Origin: an uncultured Bacilli bacterium
GTDB lineage: Bacteria > Bacillota_I > Bacilli_A > RF39 > UBA660
NCBI GenBank assembly: GCA_947625535.1
Contig: CANQOR010000018.1
Location: forward strand, 1-33,186
Length of the DNA stretch: 33,186 nt
Direction of reading: 5' to 3'
Part shown: one piece after another, positions 12,347-20,451 of the stretch
How positions within the stretch are numbered: the first letter of the stretch is position 1
Layout of the letters: every line of letters starts with the position of its first letter
The notes under the pieces: model-generated
The model's database searches: none
Told to the model about the DNA's origin: nothing
The model's input: only the letters and a program-made list of their open reading frames with translations
Made by a program: the position numbers and the translations under genes

Positions 12347-13891
12347 ATGACTGCTGCAACAATTTCTCAAAAGGACCGTGAAGAGCTGCACGGAACAATA
12401 TGGAAAATTTCCAACAAACTTCGTGGAGCTGTTTCAGGTTGGGACTTTAAGCAGTTTGTCCTAGGAACAATGTTTTATAGGTATATTTCAGAAAACATTG
12501 TAGAACATGTCAACAAGAAATTTGGATTAGATTATGCAAACCTGACTGACAAGGAAGCTGAAAACTTGAGGAAAGAAGTTCTGGAAGCAAAAGGATTTTT
12601 CATTCTTCCATCAGAGTTGTTTTGCAACGTGCTTAAGGACTCTGAAAGCAATGACATCAGCGAAAGGTTAGACACAATCTTAAAGAACATTGAAGAGTCT
12701 GCCAAAGAGACTGAAGAGGCAGAGAATTTTACAGGCTTGTTTTCAGATATAGACGTCAACTCCAGCAAGCTTGGCAAAGACTCGAAAGAAAGAAATGAAA
12801 GACTTTCACAATTGCTTCAAGGAATTGCAGAGATGAAGTTATCTTGCAAAAACAATTCTATTGATGCTTTTGGAGATGCTTATGAATTCTTGATGTCAAT
12901 GTACGCCTTCAACGCAGGTAAATCAGGCGGAGAATACTTTACTCCGTCAGAGGTTTCTGAACTTGTAGCGTGCATTGCAACAGTAGGAAAAACTGATGTC
13001 AAAAACGTGTATGATCCCACTTGCGGCTCAGGTTCACTTCTTTTAAAGGCAGCTAAAATTATTGGAAAGGACCATGTTAAGAATGGCTTTTATGGTCAGG
13101 AAATCAATTCAACGTCCTACAATCTCTGCCGAATGAACATGTTTCTCCATGACATCAGCTACAAGAAATTCAAAATTGCTTATGGAGACACCTTGTTAAA
13201 TCCCCAGCTTCAAAACGAGAAGCCGTTTGAAGTTATTGTTTCCAATCCTCCTTATTCTATTGAATGGGCATGTGATAAGAATTCGGAATTGATTAAAGAT
13301 TCGAGGTTTGCACCGGCCGGAGTTTTAGCACCAAGGTCAAAGGCTGATTTGGCTTTTGTAATGCACTGTGCTTCATGGTTGGCAGATAATGGAACAGCAG
13401 CTATTGTATGTTTTCCTGGAATCTTGTATAGAAGTGGAGCCGAAAAGAAGATTCGCAAGTACCTTGTAGATAGCAACTTCATTGATTGTATCATTTCTCT
13501 TCCTCAAAATCTCTTCTTTGGAACATCTGTTGCAACTGCTATCATGGTGTTGAAAAAGTCCAAGGAAGATAACAATGTGCTTTTCATTGACGCCTCCAAG
13601 GAATGCACTAAGGTGAAAAATAAGAACAAGCTCACAGAAAAGAACATTAACAACATCCTTCAGGCGTTCACTGAAAGAACTGACAAGGACTATTTTTGCA
13701 AGCTTGTTTCCAAGGAGGTTGTTGCTGAGAATGATTACAATCTTTCCGTTTCAACTTATGTCCAACAGGAAGATACAAGAGAAAAGATTGACATCAAAAA
13801 GTTGAACGCTGAAATCAAGAGAATGGAAGAGAGACGTAGATTCCTTTGCGCTGAACTTGACAAACTAATTGCAGAGATTGAAGGTGATTGA
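12347..13891 (+). CDS. hsdM: Type I restriction-modification methyltransferase subunit, orphan
   Basis: 514 residues, the normal length for HsdM. N-terminal helical domain (HGTIWKISNKLRGAVSGWDFKQFVLGTMFYRYISENI), then the N6-adenine methyltransferase core: motif I DPTCGSGSLLLKAA (about residue 223) binds S-adenosylmethionine and motif IV NPPYSIEW (about 298) is catalytic. C-terminal coiled segment (INIKKLNAEIKR-type, here KKLNAEIKRMEERRRFLCAELDKLIAEIE) is usual for HsdM. HsdM normally needs HsdS for target choice and pairs with HsdR for cutting; neither follows, as convergent genes begin 1 base after its stop. It could protect phage DNA with a host or distant HsdS, or be decayed. An omega-RNA end lies just upstream. 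Confidence 0.93.
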   Translation: MTAATISQKDREELHGTIWKISNKLRGAVSGWDFKQFVLGTMFYRYISENIVEHVNKKFGLDYANLTDKEAENLRKEVLEAKGFFILPSELFCNVLKDSESNDISERLDTILKNIEESAKETEEAENFTGLFSDIDVNSSKLGKDSKERNERLSQLLQGIAEMKLSCKNNSIDAFGDAYEFLMSMYAFNAGKSGGEYFTPSEVSELVACIATVGKTDVKNVYDPTCGSGSLLLKAAKIIGKDHVKNGFYGQEINSTSYNLCRMNMFLHDISYKKFKIAYGDTLLNPQLQNEKPFEVIVSNPPYSIEWACDKNSELIKDSRFAPAGVLAPRSKADLAFVMHCASWLADNGTAAIVCFPGILYRSGAEKKIRKYLVDSNFIDCIISLPQNLFFGTSVATAIMVLKKSKEDNNVLFIDASKECTKVKNKNKLTEKNINNILQAFTERTDKDYFCKLVSKEVVAENDYNLSVSTYVQQEDTREKIDIKKLNAEIKRMEERRRFLCAELDKLIAEIEGD

Positions 13892-13892
13892 A

Positions 13893-15188
13893 TCAATCTT
13901 GTTGCGGATGTGATTCGCGATAGATTCTTGCCCTCTCTTTCCAACTGTATTGCCAGTCATCATCTGTTTTGGCTTTCCAGCCTCCAATTTGTTCTTTATT
14001 GGGTTTCTGCTTATGAAGTGTGCATCCTTTAAAAATTCCTGGCCTTCGTTCCATTTCTGCTAAAGATTTCAAGAAAGGAATTGCGCGGTCTGCGTCAAAG
14101 ACAATGACGTTGTGAGTATCCCATCTTTTGAAACATCTCTCAGCAACATTCTCATCTCTTAGATATTCGCTTATTAAAGTAGTGGTATAAGGGAACCCGT
14201 GAACAAAATGCAGTTCAACAGGATGCACAAAATGAGGCCTACTCTTAAGTATTTTGGATGCTTTTTCTATTTTGACTATCGGAGTCACAACACCATCAAA
14301 ATAGCGAACGAGTTTAAAGGCTTTGTTTTTCTGGAGCTTTTTAACATGCTTTGTTAAAGGTTGACCAAAATGCTCTTCGGCATTTGTCAAGGTCTCCCAT
14401 CCTTGTGGAATTTCCTTTTCTTCCGGAAGTCTCTTTATTGCCTTTATAATCCTGTCAATTTCATCTTCTTTGCCAGTGTTAAGTTTGTTGCCGTCACTTG
14501 ACTTAAAGTTGAATAGAGATAGAATTAACCTGTGATTATACTTACTTCCTAACATATCACAAAGTTGTTCTCGCTTCCTGTTAGCTCTCCCCTTAGGAGA
14601 AAACCCGTCATTTAACCTTTTTCCATTATTGTTTATCTTAGAGCGCACGCTGTGTTTTCTAACATAGTTCTTCAGGATAGGAATACAAACCTTTTTATCG
14701 ACAACTCTCACGCAAGTTCCATTCCACATGCGAAAACGAATACTTGATATTTCCTCTCCCTGAAAGAATTTTTGTGGATCGTTTTTGTATTTTTTACTAA
14801 ATTCTCCAGTACACACGAAGTGCGGTTTTGTGCCTAAAATTTTAGAAACAATTTTTGTCTGCACAATAGGAGTTACAACATTTTGTGCATTTCTGACAAG
14901 CTTAAAGCCTCCAGCTTCATCAATCTTTTTAAGATGTTCTGACAAAGGTTGTCCAAAATGCTTTTCGGCATCTGATAATGTTTTCCAACCTGTTTTTGCT
15001 GTTACGGTCATTTTGGGAAGATTCTTAATAATTCCAAGAAGTCTATCTGCTTCTTGTGATCCACACTTACAGACTTGGTTGTTGTAAGACGTGTTTCCAA
15101 GGTACTTCAAAATGAGATGGGTACCATTGGAAACACCAAGATATTTCCGCAATTCAGCGCGTTTCTGTTGTAGTTGCTCTATGCTCAT
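13893..15188 (-). CDS. Tandem paralogue 4 (last in operon), internally duplicated
   Basis: 431 residues of two similar halves. Each half has a short helical start (ELRKYLGVSNGTHLILKYLGN; QLCDMLGSKYNHRLILSLFNF), a D-R-(L/I)-(L/I)-x-I segment, then the core GW-x-TL-x-AE-x-HFGQPL-x-x-H-x-KK (residues about 65-90 and 265-290), a strand FKLVR, TPIV, and PHFV. The second half adds FDADRAIPFL and the tail GGWKAKTDDDWQYSWKERARIYRESHPQQD (split here: residues about 400-431). The AE-x-HFG-x-PL region reads like a winged helix-turn-helix. No nuclease motif seen. 3 bases separate it from the next paralogue; all four are one leftward unit. The family is unknown to me. Confidence 0.75.
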   Translation of the reverse strand: MSIEQLQQKRAELRKYLGVSNGTHLILKYLGNTSYNNQVCKCGSQEADRLLGIIKNLPKMTVTAKTGWKTLSDAEKHFGQPLSEHLKKIDEAGGFKLVRNAQNVVTPIVQTKIVSKILGTKPHFVCTGEFSKKYKNDPQKFFQGEEISSIRFRMWNGTCVRVVDKKVCIPILKNYVRKHSVRSKINNNGKRLNDGFSPKGRANRKREQLCDMLGSKYNHRLILSLFNFKSSDGNKLNTGKEDEIDRIIKAIKRLPEEKEIPQGWETLTNAEEHFGQPLTKHVKKLQKNKAFKLVRYFDGVVTPIVKIEKASKILKSRPHFVHPVELHFVHGFPYTTTLISEYLRDENVAERCFKRWDTHNVIVFDADRAIPFLKSLAEMERRPGIFKGCTLHKQKPNKEQIGGWKAKTDDDWQYSWKERARIYRESHPQQD

Positions 15189-15191
15189 GGT

Positions 15192-16484
15192 TTAATCTTG
15201 TTGAGGGTGTGACTCACGATAGATTTTTGCTTTCTCTCTCCAACTGTATTGCCAGTCATCATCTGTTTTGGCTTTCCAGCCTCCAATTTGTTCTTTATTG
15301 GGTTTCTGCTTGTTGAGTAATGTCCCCTTAAAAACACCAGGACGATGGTTCATTTCTCTTAAAGATTGCAAGAATGGAATTGCTCGGTCAGCATCGAACA
15401 CAACAATTTCAAAACCATCCCATCTTTTAAAACGTCTCTCAAAAACATTCTCTTCCCTCAGGTACTTCCTTATTAAACTGATTGCATAAGGAAAACCGTG
15501 AACAAAACGCAATTCAAATGGATGTACAAAATGCGGTTTGATTTTGAGTGCTTTAGAAGCTCTTTCTATGTTGACTATTATAGTTACAACACCATCAAAA
15601 TATCGAATCAGCTTGAAAGCTTTATCCTTTTTCAGCTTTTTAATGTGTGGGATAAGAGGTATAGCAAAATGAGCCTCAGCATCTGTCAGTGGCTCCCAAC
15701 CTTGAGGAATTTCTTTTTCTTCTGGAAGTTTCTCGATCGCCGTTATTACCCTATCGACTTCATCTTCTTTACCTTTGCAAAGCTTATTTCCTGGTGATTT
15801 GAATTCAAACAAAGAAAGAATTAGCCTCTGATTATATTTGCTTCCTAACATGTCACGGAGTTGTTCTCGCTTCCTGTTAGCTCTACCCTTAGGAGAAAAT
15901 CCATCATTTAACCTTTTACAATTGTTGTTAGTTTTGGACCGCTTGCCAGAGTTTCTAACGTATTTTTTAAGACGAGCGACAAAAACATTCTTGTCAATTG
16001 CACGAACTGTAACGTCATTCCATGCACGAAAACGAATATCTGGAATTTCTTCATCTCTAAGAAATTTATATGGATTGTCCTTATACTTCATGCGAAGTTC
16101 TGTAAGGCTTATGAAATGTGGGTTAATGCCCAAAAGTTCAGAAACTATTTTTGTTCGCACAATAGGAGTGACAACATCTTTTGAATTTCTCACAAGCTTA
16201 AAACCACCTGCTTTATCAAGATTTTTTACATATGCTGACAAAGGTTGTCCAAAATGTTTTTCTGCATCTGACAATGTTTGCCAGCCAGTTTTAATCATTC
16301 TTGTCATTTTGGGGAGTTTCTTAAAAATTCCAAGAAGCCTATCTGTTTCTTGCCAACCACACTGACAAATGTTGTTGTTATAAGCAGTGTTGCCCAGATA
16401 TTTTAGAATGAGCTTAGCACCATTTGAGGCACCAAGATATTTCCGTAATTCCGAACGTTTTTGTTGCAGTTTTTCCTTGTCCAT
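15192..16484 (-). CDS. Tandem paralogue 3, internally duplicated
   Basis: 430 residues from MDKEKLQQKRSELRKYLGASNG; the ATG at 16484 is 4 bases after the previous stop, while the longer frame from 16556 would overlap it. It is the closest relative of 13893-15188, for example LNDGFSPKGRANRKREQL in the linker and the same SHPQQD end. Both halves keep the GW-x-x-L-x-AE-x-HF core, and the second has LIPHIKKLKKDKAFKLIRYFDG. The near identity of the two suggests a recent duplication. Function unknown; DNA or RNA binding is an inference from the helix-turn-helix-like core and basic linker. Confidence 0.75.
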   Translation of the reverse strand: MDKEKLQQKRSELRKYLGASNGAKLILKYLGNTAYNNNICQCGWQETDRLLGIFKKLPKMTRMIKTGWQTLSDAEKHFGQPLSAYVKNLDKAGGFKLVRNSKDVVTPIVRTKIVSELLGINPHFISLTELRMKYKDNPYKFLRDEEIPDIRFRAWNDVTVRAIDKNVFVARLKKYVRNSGKRSKTNNNCKRLNDGFSPKGRANRKREQLRDMLGSKYNQRLILSLFEFKSPGNKLCKGKEDEVDRVITAIEKLPEEKEIPQGWEPLTDAEAHFAIPLIPHIKKLKKDKAFKLIRYFDGVVTIIVNIERASKALKIKPHFVHPFELRFVHGFPYAISLIRKYLREENVFERRFKRWDGFEIVVFDADRAIPFLQSLREMNHRPGVFKGTLLNKQKPNKEQIGGWKAKTDDDWQYSWREKAKIYRESHPQQD

Positions 16485-16488
16485 GAAC

Positions 16489-17790
16489 TCAATCTTGTTT
16501 GGGGTGCAATTTTCTATATTGCTTGGCTCCCTCTCGCCAATTATATTTCCAGTCATCTTCGCATTTAATTTTCCACCCTCCGAGCTGATCCTGTGGATTT
16601 TTGCTGTTAAGTTTACGACCCTTGAAAACTCCTGGCCTCCGTTCCATTTCTGTCAAAGATTGAAGAAAAGGAATTGCAAAATCAGCATCAAAAGTAATGA
16701 CGTTGTGAGCATCCCACCTTTTGAAACGCTTTTTTGGTACATTGCCTTTTATAAGATATTTCATCATGCAGTCGGGGGCATAAGGGAATTGATTAACGAA
16801 ATGAAGTTCGTGAATAGATGTGAAATGTGGGTTAATCTTCAGTATGCTTGATGCTCTTTCTATATTGACTATCGGAGTTACAACGCCATCAAAATAACGG
16901 ATAAGTTTAAATGCGTTGCCCTTCTTGAGCTTTTTAACATGCTTTGTTAAAGGTTCACCAAAATGAACCTCGGCCATTGAAAGAGTTTCCCAGCCTTGAG
17001 GAATTTCCTTTTCTTCAGGAAGTCTATTAAGAACTTTAATCATTCTGTCGAGTTCATCTTCTGTTGCCCTGCAAATCACGTTGCCAGCTGCTCTGCAATT
17101 AAATAGAGAAAGAATGAACTTGTGCTGATACGAAGAACCAAACATTTCCCTGAGTTCTTTTTGTTTCTTGTATATTCTTCCTTCTGGAGATAACCAATCA
17201 TCCAACCTCTTTTTGTTATTATTTGACTTGCTCCGTGTTTTCGTTTCTATAACATATTTCTTGAGATATGGAAGAAAGATGTTTTTGTCGTAAACGCGCG
17301 CATACTTGTTTGTCCATAAGAGAACACGAACATATTGAAAACCTGCTTCTCGAAGGAATTTTTGAGGCTGGTTTTTATAGTTTATGTCTATTTCAGAACT
17401 GCTTATGAAATGAGGTTTGATCCCCAAAATTTCAGAAACCGTTTTTGTCCGTACAATAGGTGTCACCACATTGTTCTCATTTCTAACCATCTTAAAACCT
17501 CCTGCCTCATCAATTCTTGTAACATAATCAGACAAAGGTTGACCAAAATGAATTTCTGCATTTGTTAAGGTCTGCCATCCTGTTCTGTCTGTTGGGCTCA
17601 TTTTAGGTAACTTATTAAAAATTTCAAGAAGCCTATCCGTTTCACGAAGTCGACATCCACTAATTTGGTTTCTGTAAGAGTTGTTGCCAAAGTACTTCAG
17701 AATGAGTTTAGCACCAGTGGTTGCTCCAAGATACTTTCGAAGCTCTGCTTGCTTCTGTTTGTATTTCTCCTTATAGGTACTAGTAATCAT
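16489..17790 (-). CDS. Tandem paralogue 2, internally duplicated
   Basis: 433 residues starting MITSTYKEKYKQKQAELRKYLGATTGAKLILKYFGN. The two halves show GWQTLTNAEIHFGQPLSDYVTRI and GWETLSMAEVHFGEPLTKHVKKL, each followed by FKMVR or FKLIR, VVTPIV and PHF. The linker is SPEGRIYKKQKELREMFGS, and the tail NWREGAKQYRKLHPKQD is a diverged version of the shared ending. Gaps of 4 and 6 bases separate it from its neighbours. It is intermediate in divergence between the 15192 and 17797 genes, so the array seems to have grown by stepwise duplication. Confidence 0.75.
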   Translation of the reverse strand: MITSTYKEKYKQKQAELRKYLGATTGAKLILKYFGNNSYRNQISGCRLRETDRLLEIFNKLPKMSPTDRTGWQTLTNAEIHFGQPLSDYVTRIDEAGGFKMVRNENNVVTPIVRTKTVSEILGIKPHFISSSEIDINYKNQPQKFLREAGFQYVRVLLWTNKYARVYDKNIFLPYLKKYVIETKTRSKSNNNKKRLDDWLSPEGRIYKKQKELREMFGSSYQHKFILSLFNCRAAGNVICRATEDELDRMIKVLNRLPEEKEIPQGWETLSMAEVHFGEPLTKHVKKLKKGNAFKLIRYFDGVVTPIVNIERASSILKINPHFTSIHELHFVNQFPYAPDCMMKYLIKGNVPKKRFKRWDAHNVITFDADFAIPFLQSLTEMERRPGVFKGRKLNSKNPQDQLGGWKIKCEDDWKYNWREGAKQYRKLHPKQD

Positions 17791-17796
17791 AGTTCA

Positions 17797-19107
17797 CTAA
17801 TCTTGTTGTGGGTGAGACTCACGATAGATTTTTGCTTTCTCTCTCCAACTATGCCCTTCTTCATCTCCTATCACAGCCTTCCATCCCCCAATCTTGGACG
17901 TTGGCTTCTTTTTATTCAAGAGACCTCCATTCTTTTTACCGGGACGACAAGTCATTTCCATTAGCTCTTGAAGAAAAGGAATTGAAAGGGTAGCATCAAA
18001 CACACAAATCTTTTGAAAGTCCCATCTAGTGAATTTCTTGTCTTTAATTCCTGCTTCTCTTAGGTACTTTTTGCAAATATGGTAATAAGGAAAATTGTAA
18101 ACATGTTCAAGCTCGAAAGCATCTGTGAAGTGAGGTTTTATCCCAAGAATTTCAGAGGTCTTTTCAGTGTGTACTATTGGAGTAATAACCTTGTCAAAAT
18201 TAAGAACAAGCTTAAATGCTTTGTTCTTCTTAAGCCTATTGACATGACGTGACAAAGATTTTCCAAAATGAGTTTCAGCAGAAGATAAAGTTTCCCAACC
18301 AGATGGAATATCTAATTCAACAGGAAGCTTGTCAATAATGCGGATAATTCTGTCAAGTTCCTTCTCCTTTCCTCTGCTGATGAAGTTTCTATAGCTTTTG
18401 AAACCTAATTGAGCCAAGATGAATGGCCGGTGTTTTTTAGGTCCGACCGCGTGGTAAATCTTCACTCTTTTCTTGTCAATCCGTGCAGCAGGTGTCACTT
18501 CATGTTCTAAAAGTGTTGGCTTTTTCTTCTTTTTGGCCTCTTTTGCTTTCTCTTTTTGCTGTTCCAATTTCACAATCTCTTTCCAACAAGATATGGATAA
18601 TTTCTTGTCAAATGAGCAGCCATGACAATTATCCCATCTGGTGAATTTGTGTTCTGGAACTCCTTTCTTTCTGAGAGAATTTTTAATGTTGGACTCGTCT
18701 CTTTCAAACTTATATTTGTGCTTGAGTTCATAAGTGTCAGTGAAAACAGGAAGAACACCAAGCGACTTGGAAGCCTTATCCATGTGAATAATTGGAACAA
18801 GAATTCCATCCAAGTTTTTAATCAGCTTCAAAGCTCCACCAGACTTCAGCTTGTCTATGTGTTGGAACAATGCCATTCCAAAATGTGTCTCAGCGTCTGA
18901 AATACTTTCCCACCCTTTGTGGATTTTCTTTTCAACTGGTGTTGACCTGACGATTTCAACGACCCTTGCAATTTCTTCTGACGTCCCCCGTGAAATATAC
19001 CCTTTATAGCCCTTGTATCCTAAACATGCAAGGATGAATTTGTGACGTCTCTCCTGCCCGCAGCTATATTGCAGCTCCTCTCTTTTCGTTTTGAAAGTTT
19101 GTTTCAT
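17797..19107 (-). CDS. Tandem paralogue 1 (first in operon), internally duplicated
   Basis: 436 residues from MKQTFKTKREELQYSCGQERRHKFILACLGYKGYKG. I chose the ATG at 19107 because a promoter with its -35 at 19150-19155 and -10 at 19127-19132 would start transcription near 19120; the longer frame from 19155 begins inside the promoter. It is the most diverged member: halves read GWESISDAETHFGMALFQHIDKL and GWETLSSAETHFGKSLSRHVNRLKKNKAFKLVLNFDKVITPIV, with a long basic linker KLEQQKEKAKEAKKKKKPT. It keeps the shared tail SWREKAKIYRESHPQQD. Likely nucleic-acid binding; role unknown. Confidence 0.75.
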   Translation of the reverse strand: MKQTFKTKREELQYSCGQERRHKFILACLGYKGYKGYISRGTSEEIARVVEIVRSTPVEKKIHKGWESISDAETHFGMALFQHIDKLKSGGALKLIKNLDGILVPIIHMDKASKSLGVLPVFTDTYELKHKYKFERDESNIKNSLRKKGVPEHKFTRWDNCHGCSFDKKLSISCWKEIVKLEQQKEKAKEAKKKKKPTLLEHEVTPAARIDKKRVKIYHAVGPKKHRPFILAQLGFKSYRNFISRGKEKELDRIIRIIDKLPVELDIPSGWETLSSAETHFGKSLSRHVNRLKKNKAFKLVLNFDKVITPIVHTEKTSEILGIKPHFTDAFELEHVYNFPYYHICKKYLREAGIKDKKFTRWDFQKICVFDATLSIPFLQELMEMTCRPGKKNGGLLNKKKPTSKIGGWKAVIGDEEGHSWREKAKIYRESHPQQD

Positions 19108-19126
19108 GGTTCGTTTTGATGAGGTA

Positions 19127-19155
19127 ACCATAACAACAAATTTAAATTCTGTCAA
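19127..19155 (-). promoter_or_regulatory. Promoter of the four-paralogue operon
   Basis: Minus strand TTGACA (19155-19150), 17 bases, TATGGT (19132-19127). The text TATGGTTACCTCAT matches TATGGTTGCCTCGT at the 6312-6340 promoter. No other promoter is evident inside the array, whose gaps are 3-6 bases. Confidence 0.75.
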
Positions 19156-19172
19156 CCCAAAAAGAAAATTTC

Positions 19173-19201
19173 TTGCAATTTTTCTGAAATTTTCTTATAA
19201 T
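19173..19201 (+). promoter_or_regulatory. Promoter for 19215-19910
   Basis: TTGCAA (19173-19178), 17 bases, TATAAT (19196-19201). Divergent from the paralogue operon, with the two -35 boxes about 18 bases apart. Start expected near 19208, leaving a leader under 10 bases before the ATG at 19215. Confidence 0.65.
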
Positions 19202-19214
19202 ATAGGCAACCACA

Positions 19215-19910
19215 ATGAAACGACCTACTGATTTATACGATGATTTAATGAAGCGAGAAGGAGCTTCAAAGTTTTCAAGAGAGGGAATTTTTGGAATTGC
19301 AAACTATATCTACGACGTCTATAAGAGGGAATTGACAGAAGATGAAATGGATGACCTACTTGCAAGAAGTCATGAAATCATTGACAGGAACTACAAAGAG
19401 AAACTTCCGCATATGAATGGCTATCAAAACTGGAATGACTTTAAAGAAGCTTTCCATGTGGTTGGAATTCCATCATGGAACTGGGTTCTAGCAATCAGAA
19501 TGAATGAATTTGAAAAGCAGTTTGATTGGGATGAGTTTTTATATTCAAAGAGCGGGAGTCTTGCGAAGCTCAAGGAAGAATCAGATAAATGGAAGAAAGA
19601 ACAGAAGAAGATGGATATTGAAAATCTCGAACATGTTGGGTATATCCGTTTCACATCAGTTGGAAAAGATAACCAAGGTGTTACAATTCTCAACTTTGAA
19701 TGGATAATTAGAGACGGTCATCAAACAGGCTATGTTATGTTTCGTGGAGGAGAAATCTTAGACCGTACTTTAAATTGTCCAGCGGATGAACATCGGATTA
19801 AAAGCCTTCCATGGGTCCACAGTGTTAGTTTTAAAAAATTCTTAGATCAAGTTGCGGTTCATCCTGAAAGCTATATCAATCGGATTTACAAAATTGTCTC
19901 AGAAAGATGA
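19215..19910 (+). CDS. Hypothetical protein, 231 aa
   Basis: Starts MKRPTDLYDDLMKREGASKFSREGIFGIANYIYDVYKRELTEDEMDDLLARSHEIIDRNYKEKLPHM. The N-terminal third is helical; a coiled, charged segment follows (LAKLKEESDKWKKEQKKMDIENLE, about 120-143), then a beta-rich domain (GYIRFTSVGKDNQGVTILNFEWIIRDGHQTGYVMFRGGEIL). No motif assigns it to a family. It is divergent from the four-paralogue operon and has its own promoter with a very short leader. The IS605-type element begins at its stop codon, so the natural 3' region is lost. Confidence 0.65.
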   Translation: MKRPTDLYDDLMKREGASKFSREGIFGIANYIYDVYKRELTEDEMDDLLARSHEIIDRNYKEKLPHMNGYQNWNDFKEAFHVVGIPSWNWVLAIRMNEFEKQFDWDEFLYSKSGSLAKLKEESDKWKKEQKKMDIENLEHVGYIRFTSVGKDNQGVTILNFEWIIRDGHQTGYVMFRGGEILDRTLNCPADEHRIKSLPWVHSVSFKKFLDQVAVHPESYINRIYKIVSER

Positions 19911-19926
19911 CACCTTTCAAGGTGTC
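19909..19926. repeat. Left-end hairpin of the IS605 element
   Basis: GACACC-tttcaa-GGTGTC, a perfect 6-bp stem overlapping the stop of 19215-19910. It could also serve as a weak terminator for that gene, although no T-run follows. Confidence 0.5.
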
Positions 19927-19953
19927 GTATAAATTAGACCTACAAAGCTCTGT

Positions 19954-20373
19954 TCATCCTTGATTTTCAATATATCTAGTTAATGTTTCTTCGGAGACTT
20001 CACCAATAGAAGTACAGAAATATCCACGTGTCCACAAATAATGCTTTCCACTCCAATAGAGACGTCTCATGTAGGAATTGTGTTTCTGCCACACATTGTA
20101 TGTGGAAACCTGCTTAAGTTTGTGGATGATGTCAAAGACACGCGCCTTGGGAGTGGCACGAATCAGAAAATGAATGTGGTCAGCCTTTTCTTTGTCTATC
20201 TCCATAACCTCGATCGACCAATCTTTCGTCATCGACGCCGCCTGTTCCATGCTGGATGTGACGGTCTCGGCAATCGGACCAAGCAATCGCTTCCTGTATT
20301 TCGTGGACAATATGATGTGATAACGAATCTTAAATTTCTCATGGTTACACCTCTCGTATCGATTTTTCTTCAC
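19954..20373 (-). CDS. tnpA: IS200/IS605 Y1 transposase TnpA
   Basis: 139 residues from a GTG at 20373 (VKKNRYERCNHEKFKIRYHIILSTKYRKRLL). The frame extends upstream to 20451, but that extension covers the palindrome at 20408-20436 and is not TnpA-like. HUH motif ADHIHFLI provides metal binding, and the nucleophilic tyrosine is in EETLTRYIENQ near the C-terminus, the usual place for this family. It cuts and rejoins single-stranded ends. Complete. Confidence 0.9.
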   Translation of the reverse strand: MKKNRYERCNHEKFKIRYHIILSTKYRKRLLGPIAETVTSSMEQAASMTKDWSIEVMEIDKEKADHIHFLIRATPKARVFDIIHKLKQVSTYNVWQKHNSYMRRLYWSGKHYLWTRGYFCTSIGEVSEETLTRYIENQG

Positions 20374-20407
20374 TACGTGTATATTTATTTTAGAATTTTG
20401 CAAATTT

Positions 20408-20436
20408 TTAGCACGTCTTGTACATGTACGTGCTAA
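20408..20436. promoter_or_regulatory. Palindrome between tnpA and tnpB
   Basis: TTAGCACGT and ACGTGCTAA flank an 11-base centre (cttgtacatgt). This 9-bp dyad lies between the divergent genes and may be an operator or a transcript-start hairpin. Confidence 0.5.
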
Positions 20437-20451
20437 ATAAGAATAGAGCAA

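Noticed and set aside
13893-19107. The paralogue array as homing endonucleases
   Set aside because: I looked for LAGLIDADG, GIY-YIG and HNH motifs and found none; only the DNA-binding-like core is visible.
19909-19926. The hairpin as a terminator of 19215-19910
   Set aside because: No T-run follows, and its position at the edge of the IS605 element fits a transposon left end better.
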